A stretch of 64,000 bases of DNA from Alphaproteobacteria bacterium LSUCC0684 (GTDB taxonomy: Bacteria > Pseudomonadota > Alphaproteobacteria > Puniceispirillales > UBA1172): the NCBI GenBank assembly GCA_041228335.1, contig CP166130.1, forward strand, positions 124,001 through 188,000, read 5' to 3'. The translations under genes were made by a program, and so were the position numbers. The notes beneath the pieces are model-generated. The model ran no database searches, was not told the origin of the DNA, and saw only the letters and a program-made list of their open reading frames with translations. This document shows, piece by piece, positions 55,080-63,383 of the stretch (position 1 is its first letter; the number at the start of each line of letters is the position of its first letter).

Positions 55080-55688
55080 ATGTTGATAATGCCCAAGGCA
55101 ACCCCAAAACTGGTTCTGGCCTCTGCCTCGCCCCGGCGGCAGGAACTTCTCGCCCAGATCGATATTTTCCCCGATAGAATTGAGCCTGCGGATATTGATG
55201 AGACGCCGCATGCCAATGAGTCTCCCAGAACATATGTCCGCCGCATGGCCGAAGAAAAGGGGCGTTCCGCCGCGATGCGAAATCCCGGTGATCTGGTGCT
55301 GGCGGCGGATACGGTCGTTGCGCTTGGTCGCCGCATCCTTGGCAAGCCTGCAACCCGCGATGAGGCGGAAAGATATCTTCGCCTGCTTTCCGGCCGCCGC
55401 CATCAGGTGCTGACCGCTGTTGTATTGATATCCCCGAAGGATGGCAAACCGGCCTGCCGGACAAGCGCCAGCACCGTGCGTTTTCTCCGTCTTGGCGATG
55501 ATGCGATCACCCGGTATCTTGAGACAATGGAATGGCAGGGCAAGGCCGGCGGCTATGCCATCCAGGGTCAGGCCGCCCGCTTCATTGATTTCATCAGCGG
55601 GTCTTACAGCGGTATCGTCGGTCTGCCGCTCGCGGAAACTGCCCGGCTGCTTGAGGGGGCAGGGTATCGCCCCACCCGCCCGGATTGA
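55080..55688 (+). CDS. maf: Maf family nucleoside triphosphate pyrophosphatase
   Basis: This 202-residue protein has KLVLASASPRRQELLAQI at the start, the AADTVV..G..LGKP catalytic segment and FLSGRRHQVLTAV. It ends with QGKAGGYAIQGQAARFI..I.GSYSGIVGLPL, the usual Maf signature. It hydrolyses non-canonical nucleotides. It may start at 55080 or at the ATG at 55089, which is closer to the family start. Confidence 0.93.
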   Translation: MLIMPKATPKLVLASASPRRQELLAQIDIFPDRIEPADIDETPHANESPRTYVRRMAEEKGRSAAMRNPGDLVLAADTVVALGRRILGKPATRDEAERYLRLLSGRRHQVLTAVVLISPKDGKPACRTSASTVRFLRLGDDAITRYLETMEWQGKAGGYAIQGQAARFIDFISGSYSGIVGLPLAETARLLEGAGYRPTRPD

Positions 55689-55715
55689 GGCTCTCTCTCG
55701 GCATGGAGGTGGCGC

Positions 55716-56975
55716 GTGGCTTCAACGCGGATCATTGTTGACCGGCTGGCAGGATATACCCGCACGGCGTTGCTGAAGGATAACCTGCTGACCGATCTTT
55801 TTATCGATGATGCCGATGATCTCGCCCCCGGGCCGGGTGCAGTGCTTCGCGCAAGGGTGGAGCGTGTCTTTCCCGATCACGACCGGGTTTCCCTCGATAT
55901 CGGCGGTATTCCTGCCAGCATGCGCAACCGTGGCGGAAAGGCCGTGCGGCCCGGGGAGATGATCCTTGCCACCGTCGCAGCCGAGGCGCGGGAGAAAAAA
56001 CCGCTTCAACTCCGCCGCGGCCTGTTCAGGGCCGGGCGATATGTGATGGTGGAAGATGGCGCGGCTGAACGCCGTCTTTCAAGGGGGTTGCGTGAGACGG
56101 GGTATATGCCGCCGGATGATCTCCTGCGCCCTCTTTCGTCGCTCACCATTACGCTGCGCCGGGCAGTGGCAGGGGCAGATCCTTCATGGGTAAAGGCGGA
56201 GTTTGATGAACTCGTCACCTGGGCGGAGTCGATCCTTGATCTGCCATCATCCGGCCCTGCCATCCTTGCCCCGGCCATTACCGGGATTGAAGAAGCCCGT
56301 CTCGTGGAGCCCGACGCCGAGATGGTGATGGATGATGACGGCAGCGCGTGGGAGGAGGCTGGCATCGATGAGGCGCTGGAGGCGGCGCTTGCCCCGACGG
56401 TTTTTCTTGCCGGAGGCGGCGCTATCCATATCAGCACACCCCCGGGTGCGGCCGTGATTGATGGTGATAGCGGCGATGATGCGCTTGCGCCGATGCAGCT
56501 TGCCCGGGCCATGGTCCCTGAAGTGGCGCGGCAAATACGGTTACGGCGGATCGGTGGTCCCGTGGTGATTGACTTTCCGCGTCTGGGGGCAAAGGACCGC
56601 CGTCAGATCGCGGATCTCATGGATGCGGCTGTCCAGGATGATCCCTGCCGCCCTCGCTGCCACGGATTTACCGAAGGCGGGCTCTTTACCCTGACACGAC
56701 CCTGGCGCTGGCGCTCGCTTGCGGTGCATCTGGCGCCGTCACCTGCCCGGATTGGCCGTGATGCGCTCAGGCTTTTGCGGAGGAATGGCGCAAGGCGGCC
56801 ACATCATCCTCTTGAGATATGTCTGCCGCCCGCAGGACTTGAATGGCTTGAAGGGCCAGGTGCATTGAGCCGCGCGAAAATCGAAGAAGGGCTTGTCTTC
56901 GCGCCGCGTTTCCGATCAGATAGCACCTTAGACCACGCATTCGTCCAGGATATGGCACCAAAGAGGAAAGGCTGA
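55716..56975 (+). CDS. ribonuclease E/G family protein
   Basis: This 419-residue protein matches the short RNase E/G of alphaproteobacteria: an S1-like N-terminal segment (GPGAVLRARVERVFPDHDRVSLDIGG), and PVVIDFPRLGAKDRRQIADLMDAAVQDDP near the catalytic DNase-I-like subdomain, where canonical proteins have the Mg-binding aspartates. The start is a GTG 7 bases behind GGAGG. It is shorter than E. coli RNase G (489 residues) and lacks a recognisable zinc-link CPxC motif. yacG follows in TGATG overlap. Confidence 0.85.
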   Translation: MASTRIIVDRLAGYTRTALLKDNLLTDLFIDDADDLAPGPGAVLRARVERVFPDHDRVSLDIGGIPASMRNRGGKAVRPGEMILATVAAEAREKKPLQLRRGLFRAGRYVMVEDGAAERRLSRGLRETGYMPPDDLLRPLSSLTITLRRAVAGADPSWVKAEFDELVTWAESILDLPSSGPAILAPAITGIEEARLVEPDAEMVMDDDGSAWEEAGIDEALEAALAPTVFLAGGGAIHISTPPGAAVIDGDSGDDALAPMQLARAMVPEVARQIRLRRIGGPVVIDFPRLGAKDRRQIADLMDAAVQDDPCRPRCHGFTEGGLFTLTRPWRWRSLAVHLAPSPARIGRDALRLLRRNGARRPHHPLEICLPPAGLEWLEGPGALSRAKIEEGLVFAPRFRSDSTLDHAFVQDMAPKRKG

Positions 56976-57202
56976 TGGCCGTGAAATGCCCGACATGCGG
57001 AAACCCTGGTCAGGGAAAGCATAAGCCGTTCTGCTCACAGCGTTGCGCCCAGGCGGATCTGGGCCGCTGGCTTTCAGGCCATTATGCCGTGCCGGCTGAA
57101 GAGGAGCCTGACAGCGCCGATCTCGAAGCACTGGAAAAGGCTATTGTCGAGGCCATGGAAAACGGCACGCTTGTTCCGGGTGAGTTTCGCCGCAAGGATT
57201 AG
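56975..57202 (+). CDS. yacG: DNA gyrase inhibitor YacG (zinc-binding)
   Basis: This 75-residue protein has the YacG zinc site: CPTCG near the N-terminus and FCSQRCAQADLGRWLSGHY, four cysteines in CX2C plus CX3C. It binds gyrase and lowers its activity. Its ATG overlaps the RNase stop codon, so translation is coupled. Confidence 0.93.
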   Translation: MAVKCPTCGNPGQGKHKPFCSQRCAQADLGRWLSGHYAVPAEEEPDSADLEALEKAIVEAMENGTLVPGEFRRKD

Positions 57203-57368
57203 CTCTGGTGCTTTTAATGGCAAAGGCTCATCAGTTTAGCCGGGGACGGGGGAGGAAAGCCGGGGGAGCGGCAAAATTTTCAGCCTAATCGTGCCATCAC
57301 CGCTGGACAGCGGCGTGGAGATGGGCTAGTACCGTATGTCGAAAGAAACATAACGGTTTCTTTCTTGC

Positions 57369-57444
<76 letters not shown>

Positions 57445-57477
57445 TTTTTTCCCTGAAAATCCTCGCCTTTTCTGCCA

Positions 57478-57500
57478 CTTAACCGCCAGGTTAAGTTTTT
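57478..57500 (+). terminator. intrinsic terminator after tRNA-Phe
   Basis: A 7-bp stem CTTAACC/GGTTAAG with a GCCA loop is followed by TTTTT. It begins 33 bases after the tRNA 3' end and would end its transcript. It lies inside the island, so the element seems to supply the terminator for the rebuilt tRNA gene. Confidence 0.85.
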
Positions 57501-57590
57501 CAGTAATTTCGATTCTTGCATGCTATTGGTTATCTGTTACTGGTGGCCAAGGTAGATGTTAATCCGTAACCCGGCCAGAACTAGACAAAA

Positions 57591-57854
57591 TCAAAGTGCA
57601 AGAAGCGGCGGTTGCGGGGCCCCCGTAACCTGAAATTTAATCAAGAGATCCAACTCTTCTGGATGCAATAGATATGCGGTATAATAGACACTCACATCGG
57701 GGTCTTTAGGTTGCAGACCAAAGATAATGCCACCATAGGTATTGAATGACGTTTTGGGGCTGATTGGCCTGGCCAGCGATGCGGTGCCAAGACAAGAAAA
57801 GGAACTGAGTGCCAACGACCTGCCAACAAGAAGAATGGGTGTTGCAGGGTCCAT
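57591..57854 (-). CDS. hypothetical small ORF at the island entry
   Basis: This 87-residue frame occupies most of the 497-bp gap between tRNA-Phe and the DMSP lyase gene. Its composition (GGIIFGLQPKDPDVSVYYTAYL) is not obviously random, but I recognise no family and no clear Shine-Dalgarno. It may be a remnant of an integrase-region gene or not a gene at all. The rest of the gap holds a tRNA terminator and the probable lyase promoter. Confidence 0.3.
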   Translation of the reverse strand: MDPATPILLVGRSLALSSFSCLGTASLARPISPKTSFNTYGGIIFGLQPKDPDVSVYYTAYLLHPEELDLLIKFQVTGAPQPPLLAL

Positions 57855-57941
57855 GGTGGTGCTAGTGGCCGCTAAGACAGATTAGTATAATGATCAGAGA
57901 TAATACGGTAAGATAGCATTTTAAATCGGAGTCAGGAGATC

Positions 57942-58571
57942 ATGACACTCTCACGGCTGTTTGATGAATTATCTGCGCTTCTTTCCGGTGACTACACGAT
58001 TGAAGCGAACGCCATCAAGGCGTTGCAGAAGGCGGATGCCGAGATTGATCTGAAGTATCAATCATCCCCCCTGTCCGCACCTTTCCTTGAGGTGATGGCG
58101 CAGGCTGAGGCAAATCCCATATGTGATCTGATCAGGGATATCCCCTTTCACTGGGCGCCGCCTGAAACTTCAAAAGACCCTCTTTATAAACAACATAGCC
58201 ATTTCAAGGCTCATGTGGAACTGCTTGGTCCGACCGGGCTTGTTCCATCCTCCGAGGTGCGCGTAGGGCTATATGGAATGCTGCCACATTCAGAATACGG
58301 TATCCGCACCCATCCGGCAGAAGAAACCTATCTCATGCTGGCAGGAAATGCGTTCTGGAAACGTGGCGATGATGCTTACGAGCAACTCTTTACCGGCCAG
58401 CGGTCCTATCACCCTTCCATGATGCCACACGCGACCCGGACAGAAGACTCCGCATTTATGTCGGTTTACATATGGGATGGGGATATCTCGACCGATCAAT
58501 ATACATATTTGGGGCTTCCTGAAACATCAATAGAGAAATCCAAAATTACTGGCACAGAAAATCGGGGCTAG
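57942..58571 (+). CDS. dddQ: DddQ-type DMSP lyase (cupin)
   Basis: This 209-residue cupin has the metal and catalytic set of the DddQ/DddL DMSP lyase family: His124, Glu128 and Tyr130 in HPAEETY, His163 in MPHATRT, and Tyr119 upstream. This spacing matches what is known of DddQ (H125, E129, Y131, H163, Y120), shifted by one. The family cleaves dimethylsulfoniopropionate to dimethyl sulfide and acrylate. An N-terminal helical domain of about 100 residues precedes the cupin, as expected. It lies in the tRNA-Phe island, so the trait appears recently acquired; acrylate-processing genes are not adjacent. Confidence 0.87.
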   Translation: MTLSRLFDELSALLSGDYTIEANAIKALQKADAEIDLKYQSSPLSAPFLEVMAQAEANPICDLIRDIPFHWAPPETSKDPLYKQHSHFKAHVELLGPTGLVPSSEVRVGLYGMLPHSEYGIRTHPAEETYLMLAGNAFWKRGDDAYEQLFTGQRSYHPSMMPHATRTEDSAFMSVYIWDGDISTDQYTYLGLPETSIEKSKITGTENRG

Positions 58572-58650
58572 ACAACTATAGTAAAATTAAAAAACATGAA
58601 ACCTCATTAATTATTGAATTCTTATTTTTTATGAGATTAAAGTAATTTTT

Positions 58651-60102
58651 ATGAAACTTGATTTCTTTCGGAAGATTGGTTTTGGTTTAGCACCGGATGA
58701 AAATGTTCCATCTGATCCCATTGCATGGGCAGTGCGTCAGGTTGAAACACCTGCAAAACTCACTTGGCCAGGGCATATACCATCGGAACAGGAATTACTT
58801 GATCACAGGGCTGAATTTGTCTATCAGGATCGGCGTATTCTTCGCGAAAAGTTCAAAAATAATCGCAACGCCTATGATGATGCAAAAACGCAGTTGCGAT
58901 ACAAAACTGGCGAACGTTATTTCCCCAGTTTAGAGACAGTAATTCGCCATCATGCCGCAGTTAAGGGTAAGGCGCCTGTATTTGAGCGGCTATGGCATTT
59001 TTGGTGCAATCATTTTGCGATTTCTGAAAAGGATATGCTCGATCGCTGGAACACCGGCGGTTATCAACGTGAGACCATCCGTCCCAATTTGTGTGGCAGT
59101 TTTACCGATTTGGTTAAGAAAGTAACCGTGTCTTGGACAATGATCCATCATCTGGACAACACCGAGTCAGTGGGGCCTAATTCGAAATGGGGAAAAAATC
59201 GCCGTAAAAAGGGTAAGCCCGCAACTGTAAACGAAAATCATGCCCGCGAATTACTTGAATTACATACGGTTTCACCAGCTGCGGGCTATACTCAGCAGGA
59301 TGTGATAAATCTGGCCTATATCATGGCGGGATGGGAAAACAGGTGGTCTAAAAAACGTGAGGAGTGCAATCCCGTTCAGTTCAATGACAAGAAACATGAG
59401 CCTGGCACCCATAAAGTTATGGGTAAAGGTTATAAGCAACGGGGCATTTCCTCAGAAACCAAATTATTTGATGTTGTTGAAGACCTTTGTGCGCACCCAT
59501 GCACACGCCGCTTTATCAGTTGGAAATTGGTTCGACATTTTGTTACCGATGAACCCACCGATGCGATGATTGCGCCATTGATTAAAGCATGGGAAGAAAC
59601 CGACGGAGATCTGCCATCGGTCTACAAGGCCTTAATTAAGGTTGTTTATGAGCATACAGGATCGGAGCAAAAGTTTCTGAATCCTGAAACGTGGCTGTTG
59701 CAATGCATTCGTATTTCCGGAACGAATTGGCCACCTTCGCCGGAGGTCATGGCTTATGATTTCAAATCAAAGCCTAGTCAACCTGCTCGTCAACCTAGTA
59801 TTATCATGCGGGAATTAGGGCATAATCTGTTGGCGCCCTCACAACCTAACGGCTGGCCAGATACAGAGGCAGAATGGTTGTCTCCGGAACTGCTGATCCG
59901 ACGTTTGGCGGCGTCGAGCAAATTTGCCAATGATCCGAAGTACAGTGTATTTGTGGATTATCACAAAGTGGCGGAAAAGAATTTTGATGCGTTGGATGAC
60001 GTGAATTATTTCCTCCATAAGGCTAAAAATGTTGATTTTTACTCTAATCCAAAACGAATGGGACAAGCCCTATTTTCTAGTAAATGGATGTTAAAAGTAT
60101 GA
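58651..60102 (+). CDS. DUF1800 family protein
   Basis: This 483-residue protein has the DUF1800 core: VFERLWHFWCNHFAIS, VNENHARELLELHTVSP, GYTQQDVINLAYIMAGW, CTRRFISWKLVRHFVTDEP and WPPSPEVMAYD-like C-terminal segments. No signal peptide is obvious. The family is of unknown function and nearly always accompanies a DUF1501 protein, as here; the two overlap by 4 bases (ATGA). Its codons are more AT-rich than those of the core block. Confidence 0.87.
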   Translation: MKLDFFRKIGFGLAPDENVPSDPIAWAVRQVETPAKLTWPGHIPSEQELLDHRAEFVYQDRRILREKFKNNRNAYDDAKTQLRYKTGERYFPSLETVIRHHAAVKGKAPVFERLWHFWCNHFAISEKDMLDRWNTGGYQRETIRPNLCGSFTDLVKKVTVSWTMIHHLDNTESVGPNSKWGKNRRKKGKPATVNENHARELLELHTVSPAAGYTQQDVINLAYIMAGWENRWSKKREECNPVQFNDKKHEPGTHKVMGKGYKQRGISSETKLFDVVEDLCAHPCTRRFISWKLVRHFVTDEPTDAMIAPLIKAWEETDGDLPSVYKALIKVVYEHTGSEQKFLNPETWLLQCIRISGTNWPPSPEVMAYDFKSKPSQPARQPSIIMRELGHNLLAPSQPNGWPDTEAEWLSPELLIRRLAASSKFANDPKYSVFVDYHKVAEKNFDALDDVNYFLHKAKNVDFYSNPKRMGQALFSSKWMLKV

Positions 60103-61238
60103 CTATTAGCCGTCGACATTTCATATCAGGGATAGGATCCCTGACCTTGCTGGGATCTCCTTTATTTAATGCCCGTGCCGCCTCCATGAAGAAGAAAAAC
60201 TTTGTAGTGATCATGCTGAGGGGTGGGATGGACGGTCTTACGGCGATCCAACCCAATGACAGCAAAATGGCACAAGTGCGGCCTGATATTCTGGTCAAAG
60301 GGGTAAAAAAACTTACTGCTGATTTTAATATCCATCCTCGCCTAAAGGCTTTTTATGAATGCTGGCAAGAAGGCAAGGCGTCAGTTGTTCATGCTACCTC
60401 AATACCTTACACGATGCGGTCACATTTTGATGGACAAAACCTGATGCAAAGTGGCGGGCATACCCCCTATACCGAAAAAACAGGCTGGCTCGGGCGTGGG
60501 ATTGAAGTCTCAGCTTTGGGCGGATTGGCGATATCCTTGCCAATGCCTTTGCTGTTGCGGGGGAAGAATACACTCGACAATTTTTTTCCCACTTGGATGA
60601 GCTTGCCAAATGATGGTGATCTAAGAGTTATTGAAAGTTCCTATTCAAAAGGATCAGCCTTGGCTGAAGTGATGAATCGCGTTCGTTCACGTCCTGTTTC
60701 TATGATGAAACGTGGTGGTGATAACCAAGCACATGAACTGGCGGTTGTGGCTGCGCAGGAATTACGCCGTGAAGATGGTCCTCGTGTTGCTGTTTTTGAC
60801 ATTGGAGGTTTTGATACCCATGCTGCTCAAGGTGGTGAAGATGGAGCCCATGGTGAATGCTTGGCTGATTTTGATAAAGTTTTGAACGCATTGCGCAACG
60901 GACTTGGCAATCAATTCGATCAGACTCTGATTGTTACATTAACAGAATTTGGTCGGAAGGTAGAACAAAACGGGGGCTATGGCACTGAACATGGCTATGG
61001 CACGGCGATCTTGATGGCAGGGGGATTGGTCAAATCTTCTCAAATTTATGCTGATTGGCCAGGCCTGGCTACCAAGAATCTCTTTGAGCGACAGGATTTG
61101 AACGCCACGATTGATGCTCGTTCAGTCTATTGCTCTGCCATGTCAACATGTTTTGATGTTGATTTCAAAACGATGAAGGATAGAGCCTTCTTTGGTGATC
61201 CGCTCACAGATCTTTCTGATCGGTTATTCAAGATCTAA
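60099..61238 (+). CDS. DUF1501 family Tat-exported protein
   Basis: This 379-residue protein starts MTISRRHFISGIGSL, a twin-arginine signal, and has an alkaline-phosphatase/sulfatase-like core: NFVVIMLRGGMDGLTAIQP, the AVFDIGGFDTHAAQGGEDG motif and TEFGRKVEQNGGYGTEHGYGTAILMAGG. It is exported folded across the inner membrane. Its biochemical role is not established. The ATG at 60099 overlaps the DUF1800 stop; an earlier ATG at 60084 is possible. A cytochrome gene follows within 5 bases, so the three form one operon. Confidence 0.89.
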   Translation: MTISRRHFISGIGSLTLLGSPLFNARAASMKKKNFVVIMLRGGMDGLTAIQPNDSKMAQVRPDILVKGVKKLTADFNIHPRLKAFYECWQEGKASVVHATSIPYTMRSHFDGQNLMQSGGHTPYTEKTGWLGRGIEVSALGGLAISLPMPLLLRGKNTLDNFFPTWMSLPNDGDLRVIESSYSKGSALAEVMNRVRSRPVSMMKRGGDNQAHELAVVAAQELRREDGPRVAVFDIGGFDTHAAQGGEDGAHGECLADFDKVLNALRNGLGNQFDQTLIVTLTEFGRKVEQNGGYGTEHGYGTAILMAGGLVKSSQIYADWPGLATKNLFERQDLNATIDARSVYCSAMSTCFDVDFKTMKDRAFFGDPLTDLSDRLFKI

Positions 61239-61242
61239 AACT

Positions 61243-61692
61243 ATGCAAAAAATCATTGGGTATTCCATGATTGTGGCTATAGCTATGACTGTTGAAATAG
61301 TTACATCAAATACATTTGCCCATAGCGATACCACAGGCATCGTAAATGAACGTAAGGAACGCTTCAAAGCCAGTCAAGACGCCATGAAATCTATGGCTGA
61401 TGCGGTGACATTGGAAGATTTTGATCGCCTTGTTGAGTATACTGAAAGCATCGAAATTTGGGCCAATGAGATGGTGTCGTACTTCCCCGAAGGATCGAAT
61501 GGAAAACCATCAGAAGCTCTTGATGTGATCTGGGAAAAACCAGCTGAGTTTGCTGCTGCGGCTGCTCAAAATGAAGTGGCTGCCCGCCGATTGATAAAGT
61601 TAGCAAAAGACGGTGATGCGCAATCGGTTCGTACGGCTTTCATAGACTTGGCCGCAAGTTGCAAGGCCTGTCACAAGAAGTTTAGGCAATAA
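61243..61692 (+). CDS. cytochrome c-prime/c556 family protein
   Basis: This 149-residue periplasmic protein has a signal peptide (to about residue 26, NTFA-HS), a four-helix-bundle body and a single C-terminal haem motif, Cys140-x-x-Cys143-His144 (CKACH), as in cytochrome c-prime and c556. It starts 5 bases after the DUF1501 gene. It may pass electrons to or from that exported protein, which is inference from operon structure. No oxidase is encoded nearby. Confidence 0.85.
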   Translation: MQKIIGYSMIVAIAMTVEIVTSNTFAHSDTTGIVNERKERFKASQDAMKSMADAVTLEDFDRLVEYTESIEIWANEMVSYFPEGSNGKPSEALDVIWEKPAEFAAAAAQNEVAARRLIKLAKDGDAQSVRTAFIDLAASCKACHKKFRQ

Positions 61693-61945
61693 TTATTTAA
61701 CCTTGAGCAGTACCATTTTTTGCATCTCATCGCGGGTCTTGGACCTTGGATCGGGGGTTACTTGGAGGTTTTGCCGTTTGCAAGAATAAAGATCAGAGGG
61801 GGGGTTGCCCCTAAAACATTACATTACAGATTATGTGACTTTGCTGGGGTGATAGATGCGCAGAGTTTGTGGGGTATAGTTTTATTGGGGTGCCTTAGCC
61901 CCTTAAATCAGAGCCATAATTTTATAGATACGGAGGAACAGAATT

Positions 61946-62233
61946 ATGGCCCGCAAGCGTCACTCAGACGAGGATATTTTCAAGCTGTTGCATCAGATTG
62001 AGGTGCATGTTCATAGCGGAATGGATGTTGTCGGTGCTTGCCGTAAAGCCGGCGTGTCAGACAAGGCTTATTAATTTTGGCGCAAGAAGTTTGGCGGCAT
62101 GGGGCGTTCACAGCTCAGCGAGATGAAGTCACTTCAGAAAGAGAATGATCGGCTGAAGAAGATCGTAGCTAAACTTGAGTTGGACAAGTTGATCTTGAAG
62201 GAAAGCCTGGATATTTTAAAACCAAAGGCCTGA
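61946..62233 (+). pseudogene. IS3-family transposase OrfA with a premature stop
   Basis: The frame reads a typical IS3 OrfA: helix-turn-helix (MARKRHSDEDIFKLLHQI, GMDVVGACRKAGVSDKAY) and a leucine-zipper end (KSLQKENDRLKKIVAKLELDKLILKESLD). It is interrupted by a TAA at 62072-62074 where family members have a residue before FWRKKFGG, usually Tyr. The orfB part (DDE catalytic) is missing and no terminal inverted repeats are found. It is a dead remnant of an insertion sequence near the distal end of the island. Confidence 0.87.
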
Positions 62234-62352
62234 CACGCGAAGAAAACGTCATGCCTGTCCCCACAGTCAAATTTCATTACACACTTTTTAACACACCTGA
62301 TTTTTCTGCCTGCAAGCCACTGATATAAAACAGGAAAAGTTAAAGCAGTTTT

Positions 62353-62397
62353 CTGAAAATCCGCGTGTCGGTGGTTCGAACCCGCCCCTGGGCACCA
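62353..62397 (+). repeat. 45-nt duplicate of tRNA-Phe 3' half, island attachment site
   Basis: This segment repeats positions 57400-57444 of the tRNA-Phe gene (anticodon loop to CCA) with a single mismatch (T57428 to C62381). The 5' half of a tRNA is absent. Both copies are in the same orientation and 4.95 kb apart. It marks the distal junction of an element integrated into tRNA-Phe. Confidence 0.95.
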
Positions 62398-62411
62398 CTT
62401 ACTCATCATAT

Positions 62412-62423
62412 TCCGCGTGTCGG
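62412..62423 (+). repeat. additional 12-bp fragment of tRNA-Phe variable/anticodon region
   Basis: TCCGCGTGTCGG, identical to part of the tRNA-Phe gene, occurs again 15 bases after the 45-nt copy. The match fades into GGG and unrelated sequence. It may be the scar of an older or nested insertion at the same site, but a 12-mer could also arise during repair of the junction. Confidence 0.45.
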
Positions 62424-62478
62424 GGGCAAGCACAACCTCCTCCGCCACCAACTTTTTTGCCAATACCTACAATTATTT

Positions 62479-62763
62479 ATGGCGTTTCAAAAATACCTCT
62501 GCGGCATTTTTAGCGTTACACCTCTTATATACTTATTGGGTTGCGCCACCGCTGATGCAACTTCGGGGTGAGCAATGCCGCAAATGGAAGCTGCCTTGAA
62601 AAAATATGGTCAATGAATACGCATCACTTCTGGAAAAAGCGATCTAAACGAAGCCAAGCAGGCTGCTTCAGATAGCTATCTCGAAAACAAATTGTGCTTA
62701 TGGACCCGCTTGGGGAAATACAGTATTTTGGAAATGTTTGAAATTTTGATGAAATATACCTAA
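62479..62763 (+). pseudogene. decayed small lipoprotein gene with two in-frame TGA codons
   Basis: A single frame of 95 codons runs from the ATG at 62479 to TAA at 62761, broken by TGA at 62569 and 62614. The first part has a lipoprotein signal (IYLLGC), and the later parts (MPQMEAALKKYGQ, then ITSGKSDLNEAKQAASDSY) look coding. Genes in this window use TGA as an ordinary stop, so this is most simply a gene inactivated by two nonsense changes. The product would have been a small outer-membrane lipoprotein. Confidence 0.6.
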
Positions 62764-62777
62764 ATGATAGATTGCTC

Positions 62778-63383
62778 ATGGTTTTCCGAGGCGCCATTTT
62801 ATTTTTACTGTGTTTTCTGATTTCCTGTACTGGAATTCAAAACACACCTGATGCAAATTTCGCCCCCGATGAAAAATCTGATGATCCACTACAATTTACC
62901 AATCAATGCGATAACCGTTTAGCCGAAAAAACCATTCTAATTGCTGAGGGTTCGCTAATCTTTTTGGACAGATCAGACAGCCCCATTCAAGAGTTAAATA
63001 TTATTTCTGGAGAGATGACATGCTCTCCTGCCATGCCAGAAAAATGGCTTGAACTGTCAAATAATGAAGCCAATCGCCTGCTTCTCTCACATGCCAACTC
63101 GATTTCATCTGAAAATTGGATAGTTGCAGGAAAAACCATTGCACAAGTTCAAGATACCTTCGTTGGATTGTGTCTGAAATATGATCTGGGCACTGTCTTT
63201 GCTGTCAATGAAACCCGCACATCCGTCATCACTGGGTGCCAGGTATCCCCCGATGCGCGCCAGGCTGTGATGATAGAATTCATTTTGGATGATAGCCAGA
63301 TCTCAATCACGATGATGTGGCCAAAGGGATTGGAAAATTCAGCAAGGAAGATTGCCCAAGCATTCGAAAATGAAAAAGACTAG
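62778..63383 (+). CDS. lipoprotein of unknown function
   Basis: This 201-residue protein has a lipoprotein signal: MVFRGAILFLLCFLISC with Cys17 as the lipidated residue, then a Ser/Asp-rich linker (PDANFAPDEKSDD). The mature part contains two or three further cysteines (SCTGIQ after the lipobox, QCDN, LCLKYD) and is not a family I recognise. The ATG at 62778 gives the signal peptide directly; the frame also opens with a TTG at 62772. Its stop overlaps the opposite-strand A24 gene end by 4 bases. Confidence 0.65.
   Translation: MVFRGAILFLLCFLISCTGIQNTPDANFAPDEKSDDPLQFTNQCDNRLAEKTILIAEGSLIFLDRSDSPIQELNIISGEMTCSPAMPEKWLELSNNEANRLLLSHANSISSENWIVAGKTIAQVQDTFVGLCLKYDLGTVFAVNETRTSVITGCQVSPDARQAVMIEFILDDSQISITMMWPKGLENSARKIAQAFENEKD

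Noticed and set aside
61946-62233. An intact IS3 element as the driver of the tRNA-Phe island
   Set aside because: OrfA has a premature stop, orfB is absent and no terminal inverted repeats or target-site duplication are visible. The tRNA 3'-end duplication points to site-specific recombination and not to IS transposition.
62569-62616. TGA recoded as Trp or selenocysteine in the broken lipoprotein frame
   Set aside because: Many firmly identified genes in the window (for example infA's neighbours and metA) end in TGA, and no selenocysteine insertion structure is evident. Pseudogene decay is the simpler explanation.
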